This document shows positions 44,513 through 53,188 of a stretch of 64,000 nt of DNA, piece after piece; position 1 is the stretch's first letter, and the number at the start of each line of letters is the position of its first letter. The notes under the pieces were generated by a model that did not search any database, had not been told where the DNA came from, and saw only the letters and a program-made list of their open reading frames with translations. The DNA is from Alphaproteobacteria bacterium. Lineage in GTDB: Bacteria > Pseudomonadota > Alphaproteobacteria > Reyranellales > Reyranellaceae. The DNA is taken from contig JAFKFK010000013.1 of NCBI GenBank assembly GCA_017307275.1, positions 62,001-126,000 on the forward strand, written 5' to 3'. A program made the translations under genes and the position numbers.

Positions 44513-46227
44513 GCGTCCTGAGGGCCGCGAACCAGCTTGCCCGGCAGGGCGCCCGTCGTCTCGCCGTCGCGATAGGTGACCGCACCCGAGACGATGGTGG
44601 CGCGATAGCCGGTGGCGCGCTGCAGCAGGCGCTTGCCGCCCGCCGGCAGGTCCCACTTCATGATCGGCGCTTCGACCCGCAGCCGGTCGAAGTCGATGAC
44701 GTTGAGATCGGCCTTCTTGCCGACCGCCACGACGCCGCGGTCGTTGAGGCCCACGGCCTTGGCATTGTCCTGGGTGTGGCGCTTGACCAGCCACGACAGG
44801 TCGAGCTTGCCGCTCTTGCGGTCGCGGCCCCAATGCTGGAGCAGGTAGGTCGGATAGGAGCCGTCGGAAATCAGGCCGACATGCGCCCCACCGTCGCCCA
44901 AGCCGATCAGCGTATGCGGGCTCTGCATCATCTCGCTGCAGCAATCGAGGTTGAAGGCGGCGAAGTTGGCGAAGGGCGCGAAGATGAAGTTCTTGCCCTC
45001 GCCTTCGATCAGATAGTCGTAGACGACCTCGCGCGGATCGCGGTTCTCGCGGCGGGCCCGGGCACCCAGCGAGCTTTCCTGAGCAGGCTCGTAATCCGGC
45101 GGATCGCCCAGCGGGAACATGCGGTCGAAGTCGGTGAGGCGTGCCGCCATCTCCGAACGCAACGGCTCGTTGGCTTCCTGCAGGATCTTCGCGCGGAATG
45201 CCGGGTCGCGCATGATCGCCAGACGCTCGGCGACGCTCTTGTGCTGGATCGCCTTGTAGGAAGCGCACATCGAGAACGGGATGCGGCTGGCCTGCAGCCC
45301 CTGCAACACGCCGATCGGCCGTGGCGCCACCTGCGCCTTGGCGCTGTGGCCCTTGGCTGCCAGCCCTTCGACCAAGCCGAGCAACCGGCGCCAACCGTCC
45401 GGCCGGGAATGGGCCTGCGCCAGCGAGACGGAGAACGGCCGGCCCGAGGCGGTGAGCAACCGGTCGAGCATCTCGAACTCGGTCTCCGGGTTGGGCGTGT
45501 TGAAGTCGGAGATGAACTCGATGACGCCGCGGCCCGCATCCTTCATGCCGAGCGCGATGCCTAGAAGCTCGGCCTCCGAGGCACGCAGCGACGGCGTCGG
45601 ATCGCCCTTCACCGTGCGATGGTTGAGGGTGCGCGAGGTCGAGAAGCCCAACGCGCCGGCGCGCATGGCTTCCGTCGTCAATGCCCGCATCTGCTCGACC
45701 TCGGCCGGCGTCGCCTCTTCGAGCTTGGCCGCCCGCTCGCCCATCACGAAGACGCGCAACGCGCCGTGCGGGAGCTGCGCACCGAGATCCATGTCGCGCG
45801 GCCGCGCCTCGAGGGCGTCGAGATACTGGCCGAACGATTCCCAGGACCAGTTCAGACCCTCGTCGAGGGCCGCGCCGGGGATATCCTCGACACCTTCCAT
45901 CAACTCGATCAGGCGCTGGCGATCCTCGACCTTCACCGGGGCGAAGCCGACGCCGCAATTGCCCATCACCGCCGTGGTGACGCCATGCCAGCTCGACGGC
46001 TGCAGGTGCGAATCCCAAGTGGCCTGGCCGTCGTAGTGCGTATGAATGTCGACGAAGCCCGGCGTCACCAGCAAGCCCTTGGCGTCGATCTCCTCGGCGC
46101 CCTGCCCGCTCACCTTGCCGACGGCAGCAATCCTGCCGCCCTTCACCGCAATGTCCGCTTCCTTGATCGCAGCGCCGGTACCGTCAGCCACGTTACCGCC
46201 GCGTATCACAAGATCGAAATCCGCCAT
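44509..46227 (-). CDS. N-acyl-D-amino-acid deacylase-like amidohydrolase
   Basis: 572 aa amidohydrolase-superfamily enzyme. VTPGFVDIHTHYDGQATWD carries the HxH metal motif; LGDGGAHVGLISDGS carries the late Asp/His; VAVGKKADLNVIDFDRL closes the composite beta sandwich. MGNCGVGFAPV with Cys matches D-aminoacylases, where that Cys is a metal ligand. ATG 46227 with GGGAGAAA. Hydrolyses N-acyl D-amino acids or related amides; substrate not proven. Confidence 0.87.
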   Translation of the reverse strand: MADFDLVIRGGNVADGTGAAIKEADIAVKGGRIAAVGKVSGQGAEEIDAKGLLVTPGFVDIHTHYDGQATWDSHLQPSSWHGVTTAVMGNCGVGFAPVKVEDRQRLIELMEGVEDIPGAALDEGLNWSWESFGQYLDALEARPRDMDLGAQLPHGALRVFVMGERAAKLEEATPAEVEQMRALTTEAMRAGALGFSTSRTLNHRTVKGDPTPSLRASEAELLGIALGMKDAGRGVIEFISDFNTPNPETEFEMLDRLLTASGRPFSVSLAQAHSRPDGWRRLLGLVEGLAAKGHSAKAQVAPRPIGVLQGLQASRIPFSMCASYKAIQHKSVAERLAIMRDPAFRAKILQEANEPLRSEMAARLTDFDRMFPLGDPPDYEPAQESSLGARARRENRDPREVVYDYLIEGEGKNFIFAPFANFAAFNLDCCSEMMQSPHTLIGLGDGGAHVGLISDGSYPTYLLQHWGRDRKSGKLDLSWLVKRHTQDNAKAVGLNDRGVVAVGKKADLNVIDFDRLRVEAPIMKWDLPAGGKRLLQRATGYRATIVSGAVTYRDGETTGALPGKLVRGPQDA

Positions 46228-46340
46228 GTTCGTTTCTCCCGGGTTGCCGAGAGTGTACGCCTCAAAAGCCATGGGATCAGCAGGGCCATTCCGCGATACG
46301 AAGGCGCCTGACCGCGTACTGGTACAGGCTCCTCCGCGTT

Positions 46341-49300
46341 TCACTCAGCGGGGGAATGATGGGCGCGGGCCGTCGACTCACCATGCTGGATCAGCTTGCG
46401 TCCCGAGAGCTTGCGCAAGCCGACATAGAACACCGGCGTCAGGAACAGACCGAAGAGTGTCACGCCGATCATGCCTGCGAACACGGTGATGCCCGTGGCC
46501 GAACGCACCTCGGCACCGGCGCCGTGCGAGAGCACGAGTGGAACCGTGCCGGCGATAAAGGCGACCGAAGTCATCACGATCGGACGCAGACGCAGGCGAC
46601 AGGCCTCCAATGCAGCCTCGACGATGCCCTTGCCTTGGAACTCAAGTTCGCGGGCAAATTCGACGATCAGGATCGCGTTCTTGCAGGCCAGCCCCATCAG
46701 CACGACCAGCCCGACCTGCACGAAGGTGTTGTTGTCGCCGCCGAACAGCTTCACGCCGGCCAGCGCCGAAAGTATGCACATCGGCACGATCAGGATCACC
46801 GCGAGCGGCAGCACCCAGCTCTCGTAGAGCGCGGCAAGCACGAGGAAGGCGAGCAGGATCGCGACCGGGAACACGAACAGGGCGGCATTGCCTTGCGTGG
46901 CTTCCTGGAAGCTGAGATCGGTCCATTCGATGGCGATACCGTTGGGCAGCACCGAGCTCGCCAGCCCCTCGATCAGGCGCATCGCCTGAGCCGACGACAG
47001 GGCGCCGGCTTCAGCCTCACCGATGAAGTCGGCCGCCGGATAGCCATTGTAGCGCAGCACCGGATCGGGACCGTAAGTCTCTTTGACTTTCACCATCGAC
47101 CCAATCGGCACCATCTCTCCACGCTCGTTGCGCGTCTTCAGGTTGACGACGTCCTCGACAGTCCGGCGGAAATCGCCATCGGCTTGCGCATAGACGCGCC
47201 AGGTACGCCCGAGCATGTTGAAGTCGTTGACATAGGCCGATCCGAGATAGACCTGCAGCGTGCTGAACAGCTCGGTCAGCGATACGCCCTGCGCCTTGGC
47301 CTTGACGCGATCGACCTCGATGTCGAGCTGCGGCACGTTGGACTGATAGCCCGAGAACGGGAAACCCATGCCCGGCGTCGTCATCACCGCGCCCTGCAGG
47401 GCGGCCACCGCCTCCTGCAGCGCGCCATAGCCCAGACCGGCGCGATCCTCGATGAACAGCGAGTAGCCGGCACCCGAGCCCATGCCGTCGATCGGCGGCG
47501 GCATCATGACGAAGGCCATGCCCTCCTTGATCCCGGAAATCTTCGCCTGGATGTCGTCGGCGATTTCCTTGGCGCTGCGGGTCCGTTCGCTGAAGGGTTT
47601 CAGGATCGGGAAGGCGACCGCGTAGTTCGGCGTATTGGTGAACTGGATCGCATTGAGGCCGGTCATGGCCACCACATGCGCCACGCCGTCGGTGCCGAGC
47701 GCAATGTCCCTGAGCTTCTTCATCGCCGCGTCGGTGCGTTCGAGCGAGGCGCCTTCGGGCAGCTTCACGACGGCAATCAGGTAGAGCTTGTCCTGGACCG
47801 GAATGAAGCCGCGCGGCACGGCATTGAACATCGCACCGGTACCGACCAGCAGCAGGGCGTAGATCGCGAACACGATGCCGCGGCGCTTCAGGATGCGCGA
47901 GATCGATCCCTGGTAGCCCTCGGAGCTGGCCTTGAAGAAGCGGTTGAACGGCCGGAACACCCAGCCGAACGCGCCTTCGATGATCCGTGACAGCAGGTCC
48001 TTCGGGGCGCCGTGCGAGCGCAGGAGCTTGGCCGCGAGCGCCGGCGACAGGGTAAGCGAGTTGATCGCCGAGATCACCGTCGAGATCGCAATCGTGACGG
48101 CAAACTGCTTGTAGAACTGCCCCGTCACGCCGCTCAGGAAGGCCATGGGCACGAACACGGCACAGAGCACCAGCGCGATGGCCACGATGGGCCCGGAGAC
48201 TTCCTTCATCGCCTGGTGTGCGGCATCGAGTGGCGAGAGACCCTCCTCGATGTTGCGCTCGACGTTCTCGACCACGACGATGGCGTCGTCGACAACGATG
48301 CCGATGGCCAGAACCAGGCCGAACAGGGACAGCGTATTGATCGAGAAGCCGAGTAGATAAAGCACCGCGAACGTGCCGACGACGGATACCGGGACCGCGA
48401 TCAACGGAATGATCGAGGCTCGCCACGTCTGCAGGAACAGGATGACCACGAGCACGACGAGCACGATGGCTTCCAGCAGGGTGTTCACCACCGAACGGAT
48501 CGAATCGCGCACGAAGATCGTACTGTCGTAATCCGAGCGATAGCTCACGCCGGGCGGGAAACGCTTGGCGAGTTCGTCCATCTTCGCAATGACGCCGTCG
48601 CGCGCCGCCAGCGCATTGGCGCCGGGTGCCTGGAAAACGCCGATGATCCCCGACGGATAATCGTCGAGCTGACCGCGCAGGGTGTAGTCGTTGGCCCCCA
48701 GCTCGATCCTCGCCACGTCGGCCAGGCGTACGACCTCGCCGTTCGCGCCGGTCTTGAGAATGACCCCGCCGAACTCCTCGGGCGTCCGCAACCGCCCCTG
48801 CGCATTGATCGAAATCAGGAAATCGCTGCCGCTGGCAATCGGTTCGGCGCCGAGCTGGCCCGCCGACACCTGCAGGTTCTGCTCCCTCACCGCGCGCAAA
48901 ACGTCGTTAGCGGTCATGTCGCGCGAGGCGACCTTGTTCGGGTCGAGCCAGATGCGCATCGCATAGTCGCCGCCGCCGAACAATTGCACCTGGCCGACGC
49001 CGGGCAGGCGCGCCAGCTCATCCTTGACCTTGGTGTTGATGTAGTTGCGCAGGTAGAGCGGGTCGTATCGGCCGTCCGAGATCAGCGTGATCAAGGTCAG
49101 GAAGCTCGGCGACTGCTTTTGCGTCGTGACACCGAGGTTGACGGTTTCGGCCGGTAGGCGCGACAGCGCCTGATTGACCCGGTTTTGCACGTCGACCTGC
49201 GCCAGCCGGGGATCGGTGCCGGGGCGGAAGGTGATGGTCATCTGCAGCACGCCGTCGGAGCCCGCCACCGACTTCATGTACATCATGTTCTCGGCGCCGT

Positions 49301-49514
49301 TGATCTGCTCCTCGAGCGGCGCCGCCACGGTGTCGGCGATAACCTTCGGGTTGGCGCCGGGATAGACGGCGCGCACGACCACCGTCGGCGGCACCACGTC
49401 GGGGTATTCGCTGATCGGCAACAACGGGATCGCGATCAGGCCGGCAACGAAGATCACGATCGACAGGACCGCCGCGAAGATCGGGCGGTCGATAAAGAAC
49501 TTCGAGAAATCCAT
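46341..49514 (-). CDS. RND multidrug efflux permease (HAE1 family)
   Basis: 1057 aa inner-membrane pump subunit of the AcrB type. MDFSKFFIDRPIFAAVLSIVIFVAGL start; two large periplasmic loops; proton-relay Asp pair in LAIGIVVDDAIVVVENVER (about 407-410); SGVTGQFYKQFAVTIAISTVISAINSLTLSPAL in the mid region; late VLMGLACKNAILIVEFARE. Forms a tripartite pump with the adaptor 9 bases upstream; no outer-membrane TolC-type gene follows. The next gene down is the amidohydrolase after 113 bases. Confidence 0.95.
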   Translation of the reverse strand: MDFSKFFIDRPIFAAVLSIVIFVAGLIAIPLLPISEYPDVVPPTVVVRAVYPGANPKVIADTVAAPLEEQINGAENMMYMKSVAGSDGVLQMTITFRPGTDPRLAQVDVQNRVNQALSRLPAETVNLGVTTQKQSPSFLTLITLISDGRYDPLYLRNYINTKVKDELARLPGVGQVQLFGGGDYAMRIWLDPNKVASRDMTANDVLRAVREQNLQVSAGQLGAEPIASGSDFLISINAQGRLRTPEEFGGVILKTGANGEVVRLADVARIELGANDYTLRGQLDDYPSGIIGVFQAPGANALAARDGVIAKMDELAKRFPPGVSYRSDYDSTIFVRDSIRSVVNTLLEAIVLVVLVVILFLQTWRASIIPLIAVPVSVVGTFAVLYLLGFSINTLSLFGLVLAIGIVVDDAIVVVENVERNIEEGLSPLDAAHQAMKEVSGPIVAIALVLCAVFVPMAFLSGVTGQFYKQFAVTIAISTVISAINSLTLSPALAAKLLRSHGAPKDLLSRIIEGAFGWVFRPFNRFFKASSEGYQGSISRILKRRGIVFAIYALLLVGTGAMFNAVPRGFIPVQDKLYLIAVVKLPEGASLERTDAAMKKLRDIALGTDGVAHVVAMTGLNAIQFTNTPNYAVAFPILKPFSERTRSAKEIADDIQAKISGIKEGMAFVMMPPPIDGMGSGAGYSLFIEDRAGLGYGALQEAVAALQGAVMTTPGMGFPFSGYQSNVPQLDIEVDRVKAKAQGVSLTELFSTLQVYLGSAYVNDFNMLGRTWRVYAQADGDFRRTVEDVVNLKTRNERGEMVPIGSMVKVKETYGPDPVLRYNGYPAADFIGEAEAGALSSAQAMRLIEGLASSVLPNGIAIEWTDLSFQEATQGNAALFVFPVAILLAFLVLAALYESWVLPLAVILIVPMCILSALAGVKLFGGDNNTFVQVGLVVLMGLACKNAILIVEFARELEFQGKGIVEAALEACRLRLRPIVMTSVAFIAGTVPLVLSHGAGAEVRSATGITVFAGMIGVTLFGLFLTPVFYVGLRKLSGRKLIQHGESTARAHHSPAE

Positions 49515-49523
49515 GGCGGGCGC

Positions 49524-50699
49524 TCAGTTGCCTCCGACCTTGGTATCCACCGTCACCGGCTTGACCATCGGCACTTCGTTCGGCTTGACCGGCATGCCGG
49601 GCGCAAAAATCTTCTGCAGCCCGGCGACGATCACCTTATCGCTGGGATCCAGACCAGATTGCACGACACGCAAGCCGTCGCTCGTACCGCCGAGCACGAT
49701 ATTCTTGCGCGTGGCTTTGCTTTCGGGACCGAGCACGTAGACGTACTTGCGGTCCTGATCTGTCATTACCGCTTTCTCGTCGATCAGCATGGCCTTGAAC
49801 TCGCCGCTGCCTTCGAGCTGCACACGGGCATACATGCCCGGCACGAAGACACGATCCGCATTGGGCACCACGGCGCGCATGGTGATCGTGCCGGTCGTGG
49901 CATCGACCTGGTTGTTGATGAAGTTCACCGTGCCCCCATGCGGATGGCCCTGGTCGCCGGCCAGGCCCACTCGCACCGGATTGGCGGAAGCGGCGCGCTC
50001 GCCCTTGCGCGCCATGTCGCCATAGCGCTGGAAAGTCTGCTCGTCGGGCTGGAAATAGACGTAGACCGGATCCTGCGAGACGACGCTGGTCAGTACGGTT
50101 TGATCAGCCTGAACCAGGTTGCCCAGGGTCAGCATCCTGCGGCTAACCTTGCCGGCGATCGGCGAGCGTACCTCGGTGTAATCAAGATTGAGCTTGGACG
50201 TTTCCAGCGCCGCTTCGGCGGCACTCACTTCCGCATTGGCCTGGGCCAGCGCCGTGCTGGTCCTGTCGAACTCGTTGCGCGAGATCGCACCGGTCTTGAT
50301 CAGCTGCTGCGAGCGCTGATCCAGTATGTCCGCGAGGCGAGCCGTGGCCTTGGCGCGTTCGAGCTGCGCCGCCGCGTTGTCGAATGCGGCTTTGTAGGGA
50401 CGCGGATCGATAACGAAAAGAAGGTCCCCCTCCTTCACTTCGTCACCGTCCTTGAACGCAATGCGCTGCAGGTAACCACTGACGCGGGCACGAATCTCGA
50501 CAGCCTCGATCGCCGCGATCCGTCCGGTGAATTGGTCCCATTGGCGCACCGGCTTCGACACGACGGTCGCTACGTCGACCTCGGGTGGCGGCGGCATTTG
50601 ACCGTAAACGTGGCTGGACGCTGCAGCGACGATGGCGACGGCGACAATGGTGGTAATCCCAGACCGCGAGAATGCGGACGTGGGGCGGCGAAACGACAT
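49524..50699 (-). CDS. RND efflux periplasmic adaptor (MFP)
   Basis: 391 aa membrane-fusion protein. The N-terminal hydrophobic leader ends near HVYGQ without an obvious lipobox Cys. Barrel-sandwich halves VEIRARVSGYLQRIAFKDGDEVKEGDLLFVIDP and TEVRSPIAGKVSRRMLTLGNLV flank a coiled-coil hairpin (QLERAKATARLADILDQRSQQLIKTGAIS). ATG 50699 is chosen for GAGGA 7 bases away; ATG/TTG codons further up lack a site. First gene of the pump operon. Confidence 0.92.
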   Translation of the reverse strand: MSFRRPTSAFSRSGITTIVAVAIVAAASSHVYGQMPPPPEVDVATVVSKPVRQWDQFTGRIAAIEAVEIRARVSGYLQRIAFKDGDEVKEGDLLFVIDPRPYKAAFDNAAAQLERAKATARLADILDQRSQQLIKTGAISRNEFDRTSTALAQANAEVSAAEAALETSKLNLDYTEVRSPIAGKVSRRMLTLGNLVQADQTVLTSVVSQDPVYVYFQPDEQTFQRYGDMARKGERAASANPVRVGLAGDQGHPHGGTVNFINNQVDATTGTITMRAVVPNADRVFVPGMYARVQLEGSGEFKAMLIDEKAVMTDQDRKYVYVLGPESKATRKNIVLGGTSDGLRVVQSGLDPSDKVIVAGLQKIFAPGMPVKPNEVPMVKPVTVDTKVGGN

Positions 50700-50749
50700 G
50701 GCCGTCCTCATCAAGAATGCTGGCTTGCCAATTTTGGAGATGCTTCGAC

Positions 50750-50777
50750 TTTATTGTTAACCAATTGGTTTAGTCAA
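50750..50777 (-). promoter_or_regulatory. Promoter of RND pump with embedded palindromic operator
   Basis: Minus-strand TTGACT (-35; 50777-50772) and AATAAA (-10-like; 50755-50750) with 16 bases between. The spacer contains the perfect 12-bp palindrome AACCAATTGGTT (50759-50770), with near symmetry extending 2 bases on each side. A repressor bound here would exclude RNA polymerase, as in TetR-controlled RND operons. No regulator gene is adjacent. Confidence 0.6.
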
Positions 50778-51138
50778 CTTCAAACATCGATTTGGAGGGG
50801 AAGCCTGCCCGGAGGGTGCCCGGGCGGGCTGTGAGCGAAGTGGGCATTTTAAATGCCAGCGTCAAGCTTCCGGCCGAACATCAGAGGTGAAGAACTTCTC
50901 GAATGCCCTTCATTCCCCAATGGCGATTCGACTCATTGCTCCTCGCCAGCATCGGAAGACAGGTCACGCACATAGTCACAACATTGCTTCGCGCTTGGGC
51001 AGCGTTGACCATGTCACTCGCGCGTAACCAGCGATGATGTGACTGTCAGCAGTGCCGGCAACACATGCAGAGTCGTTCACACATGTGCGCGGTGCCTTCG
51101 GCAGCAAATAACGTGATGGCGCTTTCGCCTGATCCGCC
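50778..51138. other. 361-bp gap without recognisable gene
   Basis: No open frame with a credible start and composition. It contains an imperfect GC hairpin near 50805-50831 and the 7-bp perfect inverted repeat GGCATTT-T-AAATGCC at 50843-50857. A small RNA or regulatory leader cannot be excluded. Confidence 0.4.
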
Positions 51139-51516
51139 TCAATCGGCCAAGCCCGCCACGTTCTTCGTGGGTTCCCACAATTCGATCGGGTTGCCTTCGG
51201 GATCGTGGATACGGCAGAAGCGGCCAACTTCCGAATCCCACTCCGCACGGGTTTCCACGGCGATACCGTCGGCTTTGAGTTTCGTCATCATCCCATCGAG
51301 ATCGTCGACGCGGAAATTGATCATCCATTGCTGCTCGGCACGCCCGAAATAGTCAGTGTCGTGGGCAAAGGGGCCGAAAATCGTGCTACCGGCATCTTGC
51401 GCCCACACCGATTTCTGAAGGTCGTCGATGCCCAGATGCATCTCGTACCAGGCGGCAAGAGCCTGCGGATCACGCGCCCGAAAGAAGACGCCACCGATTC
51501 CAGTCACCTTCGCCAT
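51139..51516 (-). CDS. VOC-family (glyoxalase/bleomycin-resistance fold) protein
   Basis: 125 aa, single VOC domain: KVTGIGGVFFRARDPQALAAWYEMHLGI, WMINFRVDDLDGMMTKLKADGIAV and CRIHDPEGNPIELWEP with the terminal metal-binding Glu; His of EMHLG may be another ligand. Starts 3 bases after the LysE stop, so it belongs to that transcript. Substrate unknown. Confidence 0.85.
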   Translation of the reverse strand: MAKVTGIGGVFFRARDPQALAAWYEMHLGIDDLQKSVWAQDAGSTIFGPFAHDTDYFGRAEQQWMINFRVDDLDGMMTKLKADGIAVETRAEWDSEVGRFCRIHDPEGNPIELWEPTKNVAGLAD

Positions 51517-51519
51517 GGC

Positions 51520-52134
51520 TCAGCGTGACCGCGAAAAGGCAAGCCAGAGTCCGCCGCCGATCAGAAACCCGCCGCTGATCCTCTCCAGAATGGCAATGCG
51601 GCGCGCCGAAAAGACCCGACGCGCGCGGCCAGCAGCGAGGGCATAGACACTGTCGCTGACCACGGCGACCGCCATCGCCGTCACGCCCATGATGAATATC
51701 TGGAGGCCAAAGTTGCGCGCCGGATCGACGAACTGCGGAAAGAATGCACCGAAGAACAGTAGGGTCTTGGGATTGCTGAGAGCGACAAGTGCGCCCTGCA
51801 GCAGGAAACCACCGCGCGGTGGTGCCGCCTCCCCGCTTCCAGGCTCGCCGCCCGCGCCGCGGATCATCTTCCAGCCCAGCCAGACGAGATAAGCTGCACC
51901 CGCAAGGCGCAGCCAGTCGAACCAGTGGCCCATCGCTTCGACCAGCGAGGTGAGGCCGACGCCCACGATCAGCAGCATCACTGCCAGGCCGAGCTGCGTG
52001 CCGGCGACGCTCAGCAGGCCCGCACGCGTGCCATGCTTCAGACTGTTGGCGATGGTGAGCGTCACCGTTGGGCCAGGGACCAGAACAAGGACCAGGCAGG
52101 CGACCAAGTACGCAGCATAGAGTTCGGCCGACAT
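51520..52134 (-). CDS. LysE/RhtB-family amino acid exporter
   Basis: 204 aa with about 6 hydrophobic segments. LVLVLVPGPTVTLTIANSLKHGTRAGLLSVAGTQLG at the N-terminus (PGP motif) and GALVALSNPKTLLFFGAFFPQFVDP in the middle are diagnostic. Exports amino acids or analogues, homoserine-lactone-like compounds in some members. ATG at 52134 is preferred to an upstream in-frame extension reaching into the Bug pseudogene. Confidence 0.9.
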   Translation of the reverse strand: MSAELYAAYLVACLVLVLVPGPTVTLTIANSLKHGTRAGLLSVAGTQLGLAVMLLIVGVGLTSLVEAMGHWFDWLRLAGAAYLVWLGWKMIRGAGGEPGSGEAAPPRGGFLLQGALVALSNPKTLLFFGAFFPQFVDPARNFGLQIFIMGVTAMAVAVVSDSVYALAAGRARRVFSARRIAILERISGGFLIGGGLWLAFSRSR

Positions 52135-52150
52135 CGTGAACCTCAGCAAC

Positions 52151-53134
52151 TCATTCGAGGGTGATATTGTTGTCGCGCACAACCTTACCCCATTTGCCGA
52201 CTTCCGCCTTCACGAAGGCGGCGTACTTGTCGCTGGCCTCCCCGCCCGGCTCTGCGCCCTGCTGGAACCAGATGCTCTTGATGTCGGGTGCTTCGAACAC
52301 CTTGGCCGTTTCGCTCTGGAGCTTGGCCACGACTTCGCGCGGCGTTCCCGCCGGCGCCCACAGCCCGTACCAGGACAGGGACTCGAAGTCGGGCACACCG
52401 CCTTCGGCAGCGGTGGGAATGTCGGGAAATGCCGGCGAGCGCGTGCGCGCGAAGACCGCCAGCGCCCGCACCGTGCCGCTGCGGATATGGCCGGCAGCGC
52501 TGCCCAATCCCTCGAACACCGCACTGACCTCGCCGTTGATCAGCGCCGCCGTCGCCGGCCCTGAACCCTTGTACGGCACGTGCACCATCTGGGCGCCGGT
52601 CCTCGCATTGAAGATCTCGCCGGCGAGGTGGCGGGTGGTGCCGAGGCCCGATGAACCGTAATCGACCTTGCCGGGGTTGGCCTTGCAGTAGGCAATGAAC
52701 TCGGGAAGCGTCTTGGCCGGCACTTTGGGATTCACCACCAGCACGTCGGGCACGTAGGCCATGCCGGTGACCGGGATCAGGTCCTTGTCGAGATCGTAGG
52801 ACAGCTTCTTGTAGGCACTGACCGCCACTGTGTGGTGCACGGCCCCGACGAGGAATGTGTAGCCGTCGGGCTGCGCCCGGGCGACGACGGCCGCCCCGAC
52901 GGTGCCACCCGCTCCTGCACGATTGTCGATGATCACCTGCTGGCCAATCTGTTGCTACAGCTTCGCCGCGAACGGCCGCGCGAACGTATCGGTACCGCCG
53001 CCCGGCGCGAACGGCACGACGAGCGTGACGGTTTTGGCCGGCCATGCCTGTGCACGTACCGCCGTCACCGGCACGGCAGCCGACAGGCCGGCTGCCAGCA
53101 AGGTCCGGCGCTTCATACGAAACTTATTATGCAT
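52151..53134 (-). pseudogene. TTT-family (Bug) receptor interrupted by one amber codon
   Basis: The 328-codon frame starts at ATG 53134 (AGGA 8 bases before; a second in-frame ATG is at 53116). It encodes a Tat-like leader (MKRRTLLAAGLSAAV) and mature WPAKTVTLVVPFAPGGGTDTFARPFAAKL, then TAG at 52955-52957 (codon 60), then QQIGQQVIIDNRAGAGGTVGAA and an intact remainder with HVPYKGSGPATAALINGE to the TGA. Apart from that one codon the gene is complete and in frame, so loss is very recent, or the base is a sequencing error. The downstream part alone lacks the leader and could not be exported. Confidence 0.85.
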
Positions 53135-53137
53135 GTT

Positions 53138-53166
53138 CGCTATCCTCCCTTGTCAGGAGGATAGCG
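53138..53166 (-). promoter_or_regulatory. Perfect hairpin enclosing the Bug-gene Shine-Dalgarno
   Basis: Minus-strand CGCTATCCTCC, loop TGACAAG, GGAGGATAGCG: an 11-bp perfect stem whose 3' arm contains the GGAGG of the downstream gene, 3 bases before its ATG. No T-run follows, so it is not a typical terminator of gatA. It would hide the ribosome binding site when folded. Confidence 0.7.
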
Positions 53167-53188
53167 CGCAGGACGCGCTACTCCAGCG

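Noticed and set aside
44099..46018. 639-residue open frame on the minus strand overlapping the D-aminoacylase-like gene
   Set aside because: Shifted-frame shadow of the real 572-aa gene; Arg/Gly/Ala-rich with no recognisable motif.
46356..50834. Long plus-strand open frames opposite the RND pump genes
   Set aside because: Antisense to a canonical AcrB-type permease and adaptor; composition is that of reverse-strand codon bias.
52955..52957. Amber codon read through as a special amino acid
   Set aside because: Position and neighbours match an ordinary residue in Bug receptors, no recoding element is seen, and pyrrolysine is not expected here; nonsense mutation or sequencing error is simpler.
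53138..53166. Hairpin as the gatCA terminator
   Set aside because: No U-tract follows on the minus strand; the next bases are AAC and the ATG of the next gene.
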